Positions 4,047 to 7,774 of a stretch of DNA of 7,774 nucleotides are shown here, piece by piece (position 1 is the stretch's first letter; each line of letters opens with the position of its first letter). Location of the stretch: positions 1 to 7,774 of the forward strand of contig JAJYOO010000097.1 in NCBI GenBank assembly GCA_021796155.1, given 5' to 3'. The position numbers and the translations under genes are program-made. Below the pieces are notes generated by a model. The model made no database searches. It was not told the DNA's origin and saw only the letters and a list, made by a program, of their open reading frames with translations. This DNA is from Chloroflexota bacterium (lineage in GTDB: Bacteria; Chloroflexota; Anaerolineae; Anaerolineales; Villigracilaceae).

Positions 4047-5909
4047 ATGAAAGCTCGCATGATGGTAACAGCGTTCTTCGTGTTGAGTCTGGTTCTTGGC
4101 GTGAACGCACAACCTACTGCTGCCTCATCGCCCAAGTATGACATCAATTCTCTCGCAGGTAAAGTTGCTTCTTTGAATGGCACGGCTGGCTTGCAGATTC
4201 GTTTCTCGGCATTTGTCGAGGAAGAAGCGAATGTGGAAAACTCGAATACAAGCCCCAGTGCGCCCATTACCCCCAATTATGTTTTATCAAGTCCGCTTGA
4301 CGGTAATACCGTTCTTGCACCGGACGTGACAGTCAATCAGGATACAGCCGGCGCGCCGCAGAACGAAACTGCGATCGCAGTTGATCCGAATAACCCGAAC
4401 CGTGTGGTCGCAGCCGCGAATGATTATGTGCCTCGTACATGGTCTTGCGAAATTAATGGCGTGCCATGCAGTGCGCTCGGCGACGGCTATTCAGGCACGT
4501 ATTATTCGAATAACGGTGGCAGTACGTGGTGTTGCGCGTCCTCTGATCCAAGCCATCTTGGTACGTTGATTCCCGGCGTGGATCATCTGGCTGGCGGTCA
4601 ATACGACGCTGGCGGTGATCCGGCTCTCGCGTTCGACAGCCAGGGCAATATTTATTACGCGGGATTGGGCTTTGATCGTCTGTCTCCGCCTAATACGGTG
4701 GCAGTCAACAAGGGCACGTTCGATAACAGCGGCGCGCTGAGCTGGAGCCAGCCCACGTTTATCAATCCAACGACATCCCCATCGGTTTTCAACGATAAGG
4801 AATGGATTGCAGCAGACTGGCACGCTTCAAGTCCGTTCCGCGATCGTGTCTATGTCACGTGGACCCGATTTGTCTTCAACGCGTCCAATGGGAATTACGT
4901 CCAGTCTCCGATTTTCTTTACCTATTCCACCGACGGTGGAAAAACGTTTGCTACGCCGAAGTCTGTGTCGGGTAATGTAGTATATGACCAGGGTTCGCGG
5001 CCAATTGTTGGCTATGACGGAGCGTTATACATTGTTTGGGATGGCTCCACACGGCTTGGCACATTAGACAGCACCTATATTGTCAAATCTCCTGATGGCG
5101 GCAATTCGTGGAGCCAGCCAAAAGTGATTTCGACGTTGTCCGAAGTGGTCCCGTTGGCGAACACTGCCTTCCGTGTTAATAGCTTCCCGGCTGGCGACGT
5201 CGCCCCGAATGGCGATGTGTACGTTGCCTGGTCATCAGAAGTGCCAAACGATAACAGCACGTTTGACGGTACGGTCGGCTGCGAGTCTCTCTATTCCGGC
5301 GGAGCTGTATACAACACCTGCCACTCAGCGGTTGTGTACAGCAAGTCAAGCGATGGCGGACAGACGTGGAGCGCACCCGCGCCGGTTTTCTCATCGCTGA
5401 ATAATTCGACGCAATCGGCTGTCGGTTATCCTGCGACGCAGCCGGATGGCAGTACCCTCAACGCTCCTGCCACAGCTCGCCGCGTTGATACATTGTGGCC
5501 GGGCGTTGCGATTTCAACGTCGGGCGTGGTTTACATGTCCGCTTATGGTGCAGATGTTATCTCGCCCTGGCAGACTTGCGCCAGCGGCCCGGTGCCTCCA
5601 GTTGGACGGATTACCTGCGATACGCTCGGCAACTATATAAACAATGCCCGACTCGACTATTACGTAACGAGGATTGGTTCCACGACCGAGCAGAAGGTTA
5701 GCACGAATCCGATCAACACGCAGAATGGATTTGGCGGCGGCTTTATTGGCGACTATACTGATCTGGCTGTTGGTTCGGATAACGTCTTCCATGCCTTCTG
5801 GACCGATACGAATAACAAGCAGGATGTAGTTTGGTTCTACGGGTATCAGTTCGTGCCAACATCCATCAATCAGGAAGATGTGGTCACTGCTTCCGGGACC
5901 ATACCGTAA
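4047..5909 (+). CDS. secreted Asp-box (BNR repeat) beta-propeller protein, sialidase-like fold
   Basis: The protein has 620 residues from ATG 4047. A signal peptide (MKARMMVTAFFVLSLVLG) has a likely cleavage after VNA-21. Four Asp-box motifs are visible: SNNGGSTW (154-161), STDGGKTF (294-301), SPDGGNSW (348-355) and SSDGGQTW (434-441). Several blade-like segments of the form D.A....G.vYv.W recur, for example LAFDSQGNIYYAG, DVAPNGDVYVAW and DLAVGSDNVFHAFW, so a six- or seven-bladed propeller is likely. Eight Cys in the mature part suggest disulfides. The FRIP motif and arginine triad of true sialidases are not evident, so glycan hydrolysis is unproven; binding or adhesion is equally possible. 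No sortase or membrane anchor is seen. ATG 4047 follows AAAGGAG (4028-4034) and starts a clean signal peptide; ATG 3990 or 4023 would extend the n-region by 19 or 8 residues. Expression is under the cyclic dinucleotide riboswitch, and a terminator follows. Confidence 0.85.
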   Translation: MKARMMVTAFFVLSLVLGVNAQPTAASSPKYDINSLAGKVASLNGTAGLQIRFSAFVEEEANVENSNTSPSAPITPNYVLSSPLDGNTVLAPDVTVNQDTAGAPQNETAIAVDPNNPNRVVAAANDYVPRTWSCEINGVPCSALGDGYSGTYYSNNGGSTWCCASSDPSHLGTLIPGVDHLAGGQYDAGGDPALAFDSQGNIYYAGLGFDRLSPPNTVAVNKGTFDNSGALSWSQPTFINPTTSPSVFNDKEWIAADWHASSPFRDRVYVTWTRFVFNASNGNYVQSPIFFTYSTDGGKTFATPKSVSGNVVYDQGSRPIVGYDGALYIVWDGSTRLGTLDSTYIVKSPDGGNSWSQPKVISTLSEVVPLANTAFRVNSFPAGDVAPNGDVYVAWSSEVPNDNSTFDGTVGCESLYSGGAVYNTCHSAVVYSKSSDGGQTWSAPAPVFSSLNNSTQSAVGYPATQPDGSTLNAPATARRVDTLWPGVAISTSGVVYMSAYGADVISPWQTCASGPVPPVGRITCDTLGNYINNARLDYYVTRIGSTTEQKVSTNPINTQNGFGGGFIGDYTDLAVGSDNVFHAFWTDTNNKQDVVWFYGYQFVPTSINQEDVVTASGTIP

Positions 5910-5941
5910 ATTTGCAGGATAGAAGAAGGTTGTAGTTTGAT

Positions 5942-5980
5942 GATGAAGGTCGGGCAATTGCCCGACCTTCATCTCTTATT
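5942..5980 (+). terminator. palindromic terminator after the Asp-box gene
   Basis: GATGAAGGTCGGGCAA (5942-5957) is followed without a spacer by its exact reverse complement (5958-5973), a perfect 32-bp palindrome. As RNA it would form a stem of about 13-14 bp with a small CAATTG or AATT loop, followed by a poor T-run (TCTTATT). It lies 32 bp after the stop. It could also serve the convergent minus-strand genes, but no T-tract exists on that side. Confidence 0.65.
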
Positions 5981-6021
5981 GAGAAATCGCAGGGAATTTT
6001 CTGATGGTAATAACAATGGGG

Positions 6022-6246
6022 TTATTTGGCTTTCTTGATGTGTTTTGGATTCAAAACGGAAACCAAATTCGTTGCCCCGCCATGTTTGGCTTGCACGTTT
6101 ACATCCAATTCGATCCAGTAGAAACTGCGATGCTCCGTGTACGGATCAATTCGTATGACCGTTCCTTCAAACCAGCCTTGGCTTTTCCAGAAAGCCGAAT
6201 CGAGAAAGATTTTTACGCGATCTCCGATCTCGATTGGCTCTGGCAT
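6022..6246 (-). CDS. small beta-rich hypothetical protein (possible SH3-like barrel)
   Basis: The protein has 74 residues and no recognised family. The sequence alternates hydrophobic and polar residues in several short strands: IGDRVKIFL, GWFEGTVIRI, SFYWIELDV, then NLVSVLNPKHIKK. A GD-V-I opening and a G-W-x-E-G-T-V segment are typical of small SH3-like/KOW-type barrels. It has no signal peptide or Cys and a basic C-terminus, so it is probably cytosolic. The ATG at 6246 lies 4 nt after the stop of a 32-codon micro-ORF and has no Shine-Dalgarno of its own, so it is probably translated by coupling. It is the last gene of the three-gene minus-strand group and converges with the Asp-box gene. 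Confidence 0.6.
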   Translation of the reverse strand: MPEPIEIGDRVKIFLDSAFWKSQGWFEGTVIRIDPYTEHRSFYWIELDVNVQAKHGGATNLVSVLNPKHIKKAK

Positions 6247-6250
6247 TACG

Positions 6251-6349
6251 TCATTCGCCGCGCGGTGAAGTTGGCGTAACGCGGATGAAATATTCCACCA
6301 TCAAGTGTCGTTTGATTTTGCGTCCCAGTTTTGGGTTGAAGTCAATCAT
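6251..6349 (-). CDS. 32-residue basic micro-ORF coupled to its neighbours
   Basis: ATG 6349 overlaps the stop of the zinc-ribbon gene by ATGA, and its own TGA is 4 nt before the ATG of the 74-residue protein. The peptide starts MIDFNPKLGRKIKRHLMVEY and ends FIRVTPTSPRGE. It is strongly basic in its first half, with no signal or membrane segment and no recognised family. A weak GGGA lies about 8 nt upstream of the ATG. The packing argues for a translated gene, since otherwise a gap of 99 nt would separate its neighbours. The same frame is open upstream across the end of the zinc-ribbon gene, so an alternative is that it is a frameshifted C-terminus of that protein. Confidence 0.4.
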   Translation of the reverse strand: MIDFNPKLGRKIKRHLMVEYFIRVTPTSPRGE

Positions 6350-6816
6350 GTTGTTTCCCGCCGCGGTAGCTTCGATTTCTTTAAGATGCTGCCGCAGTGC
6401 GGACATTTGGCTTCGACGTGGTTGAGCCATTTGGCTTTGGATAACGAAAGCGCGCCGCCGCAATACGGACATTGGGGCGGAAGCCAGCGCCTCGAGTTTT
6501 CGTCCAACTCGATTTCTTCGGGCGTGGGCATGGCTACCTCGGTCGGCGTTGGGGTACGCGTCAATCCCCAGGCTATTCCCAAAGATATTACGAGCCAAAC
6601 TGGAAGGGTCAAGAGGGAAGGCCCAATATCCTTTCGATACCACGGCGTTGTATTGTGAAAGGCTGTGTCAACACAGGAAATATTGAGCACGCGCGAACCT
6701 TGCGGGCAACTCAAGGGAATGGCGTATGAAATCGGCGTGGACATCACGGTACAAAAGACCGTCGGTATGGTTGCGAGCAGCAGTGCCGTAATGATGCGGT
6801 TGAGAACTTTCTTCAT
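6346..6816 (-). CDS. two-TM membrane protein with C-terminal zinc ribbon
   Basis: The protein has 156 residues. A hydrophobic N-terminal segment (about 9-27) acts as signal anchor or signal peptide. A presumed extracytoplasmic loop (about 32-65) holds C37 and C48, which could form a disulfide. A second helix (about 66-85) is followed by a short PTPTEVAMPTPEE linker. The C-terminal zinc ribbon has C116-x2-C119 and C138-x2-C141 (CPYCG ... CPHCG). With the N-terminus inside, the ribbon would be cytoplasmic. The function is unknown; such ribbons often mediate protein or nucleic acid contacts. The start at 6816 opens a good Lys-Lys signal segment, but no ribosome binding site is visible. It begins only 27 nt after the upstream gene's terminator T-run, and its stop overlaps the next ORF by ATGA. 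Confidence 0.75.
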   Translation of the reverse strand: MKKVLNRIITALLLATIPTVFCTVMSTPISYAIPLSCPQGSRVLNISCVDTAFHNTTPWYRKDIGPSLLTLPVWLVISLGIAWGLTRTPTPTEVAMPTPEEIELDENSRRWLPPQCPYCGGALSLSKAKWLNHVEAKCPHCGSILKKSKLPRRETT

Positions 6817-6842
6817 AAAGTCCAGAATGTCAGGGTGGGACT

Positions 6843-6879
6843 AAAAAACTTCCGAAGCCTTCGGATGACTTCGGAAGTT
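6843..6879 (-). terminator. intrinsic terminator of the LysM gene
   Basis: AACTTCCGAAG (6847-6857) and CTTCGGAAGTT (6869-6879) form a perfect 11-bp stem with an 11-base loop. On the minus strand it is followed by six T (6848-6843). It begins about 11 nt after the LysM gene's stop. Confidence 0.88.
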
Positions 6880-6890
6880 CGTTGTTCAGG

Positions 6891-7774
6891 TTATGGCGTT
6901 GGCGTGGTTGGAACAGCGGCACCGACCCAGGTAAAGTCGCGCTTCTCGCTATCTGCGCCGGCAGAATTCCAGATTGGCTGGCCTTGATCGTCCATGCCGG
7001 TTTGCCGGACTGTGGTTACCCACCAGCGCATGATGTGTGCGGTGTTGTCCTTCGGACGGAATGAGGTCGGCACGATATATTTTGTATCGGTCACATAATC
7101 CACGATGCGGCTGCCTTGATCGGCGGTGACATCTTCAATCGTGACCTGATACGCTTCATTGCTAAGTAAAGTTCCAACGGATGCCCATTGGAGCGTGACC
7201 ACATCGTTGGCTAAGGTGAAGGCTGCGCCGTCCGCAGGCAGGAGCAGGTTCGGGGCGGGGTACGGAGGCGGAATCGTCGGCGTTGGAGATGGGCCGGCAG
7301 TCGCCGCGCGGGCGCATAGCGGAATCGTCAGTGATTGGCCGACAAAGACATTATCCGTCGAAAGCCCGTTGTAATCCTTGATAGCTTGCATGGGCACGCC
7401 GTAATTCGCAGCGATGATTGAAAGCGTGTCATTCTGTTGCACATTGTAGTTTACATGCTGGCAGGCCAATGCGGTTTGTGTCGCTGGAGGCGGTGTGTCC
7501 GTAGGCTGTGGCAGGGGCGTTGCGGTTGGGAATGGAATCATTATTTTTTGTCCAACACTTAACAAACACTGCGTGGACAAATTGTTCAGAATCATGATGC
7601 TCTGAACGGATACACCGAAGGTCAATGCAATACTGCCGCATGTATCTCCTGTCCCAACTGTGTAGGGCTGCGGCGGCTGGACAGTCGCGGTCGGAGCGAT
7701 GGTCGGCAGCGCGGTATCCGTCGGTGTGGCGGAAGCAGTTGGCGTTGTGGTCGCGCTTGGGACCGGAGTTGGAT
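6891..7774 (-). CDS. exported LysM-repeat protein with C-terminal Fn3-like domain (5' end outside window)
   Basis: The stop is at 6891, and the frame stays open to the window edge, so 293 residues are visible and the N-terminus (presumably a signal peptide or TM anchor) is missing. Visible residues about 1-36 are a Pro/Thr/Ala linker. LysM 1 is at about 37-80 (YTVGTGDTCGSIA ... VGQKIMIP). A second linker, PTATPLPQPTDTPPP, follows. LysM 2 is at about 107-151 (VNYNVQQNDTLSIIAANYG ... VGQSLTIP). A third linker leads to an Fn3/Ig-like domain at about 172-285 (PNLLLPADGAAF ... VTLQWASVG ... MRWWVTTVRQ ... RDFTWVGA). LysM domains bind GlcNAc-containing glycans such as peptidoglycan. Low-complexity P/T linkers joining LysM and Fn3-like modules are characteristic of Anaerolineae envelope proteins (from memory). 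A TTG at 7625 inside LysM 1 is not the start. An efficient terminator follows. Confidence 0.88.
   Translation of the reverse strand, partial: PTPVPSATTTPTASATPTDTALPTIAPTATVQPPQPYTVGTGDTCGSIALTFGVSVQSIMILNNLSTQCLLSVGQKIMIPFPTATPLPQPTDTPPPATQTALACQHVNYNVQQNDTLSIIAANYGVPMQAIKDYNGLSTDNVFVGQSLTIPLCARAATAGPSPTPTIPPPYPAPNLLLPADGAAFTLANDVVTLQWASVGTLLSNEAYQVTIEDVTADQGSRIVDYVTDTKYIVPTSFRPKDNTAHIMRWWVTTVRQTGMDDQGQPIWNSAGADSEKRDFTWVGAAVPTTPTP

Noticed and set aside
5514..5972. 152-codon open frame on the minus strand opposite the Asp-box gene
   Set aside because: It has no recognisable domain, starts in the terminator palindrome, and is the antisense shadow of a clear coding sequence.
6350..6643. Upstream part of the open frame that contains the 32-residue micro-ORF
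   Set aside because: It overlaps the zinc-ribbon gene, whose CPYCG/CPHCG motifs and TM segments are convincing; only the part after the ATGA overlap is kept.

Overview
The window looks like part of a Chloroflexota genome, most likely Anaerolineae. This rests on three observations: an exported two-LysM protein whose linkers are Pro/Thr/Ala-rich (PTATP, PTDTP, PTPT), dispersed inverted repeats of the GTCATTCTGA and ACCACAGATGAAC types, and several genes without a Shine-Dalgarno site. The taxonomic call is an inference. It contains about nine real genes, one gene remnant and one clear riboswitch.

Left part, 1-2750. A minus-strand, AT-rich gene (28-1116) encodes a zinc-knuckle/coiled-coil protein with a DUF2130-type PD-(D/E)XK nuclease domain. 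Next to it lies a remnant of the C-terminus of an isoprenylcysteine carboxyl methyltransferase (ICMT)-family membrane methyltransferase (1194-1286, minus). A small metal-binding cupin follows (1304-1609, minus). An 82-bp imperfect inverted repeat and a palindromic AT-rich promoter box separate the cupin from a divergent DUF72/YecE-family gene (1754-2632, plus), which may be translated from a leaderless mRNA. A second repeat, 2660-2750, separates it from a convergent RlmI-like methyltransferase (2730-3752, minus) and supplies that protein's last residues and stop codon.

Centre, 3813-5973. This is the most notable part. A promoter is followed directly by a GEMM-I (cyclic dinucleotide) riboswitch whose 3' conserved strand is also the 5' arm of a perfect 10-bp intrinsic terminator. 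The layout predicts an ON switch. The base equivalent to Vc2 G20 is A, which is the signature of the GEMM-Ib variants that sense 3',3'-cGAMP. The controlled gene (4047-5909) encodes a secreted Asp-box (BNR) beta-propeller protein of about 620 residues, followed by a perfect 32-bp palindromic terminator.

Right part, 6022-7774, all minus strand. The LysM/Fn3-like exported protein, whose 5' end lies outside the window, ends at a strong intrinsic terminator. Close behind it is a compact group of three small genes: a two-TM zinc-ribbon protein, a 32-residue micro-ORF overlapping it by ATGA, and a 74-residue beta-rich protein four bases further on.

The genes do not form one pathway. The only clear regulatory unit is the cyclic-dinucleotide riboswitch with its secreted Asp-box protein. 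No CRISPR array, tRNA, rRNA or insertion-sequence transposase was seen.
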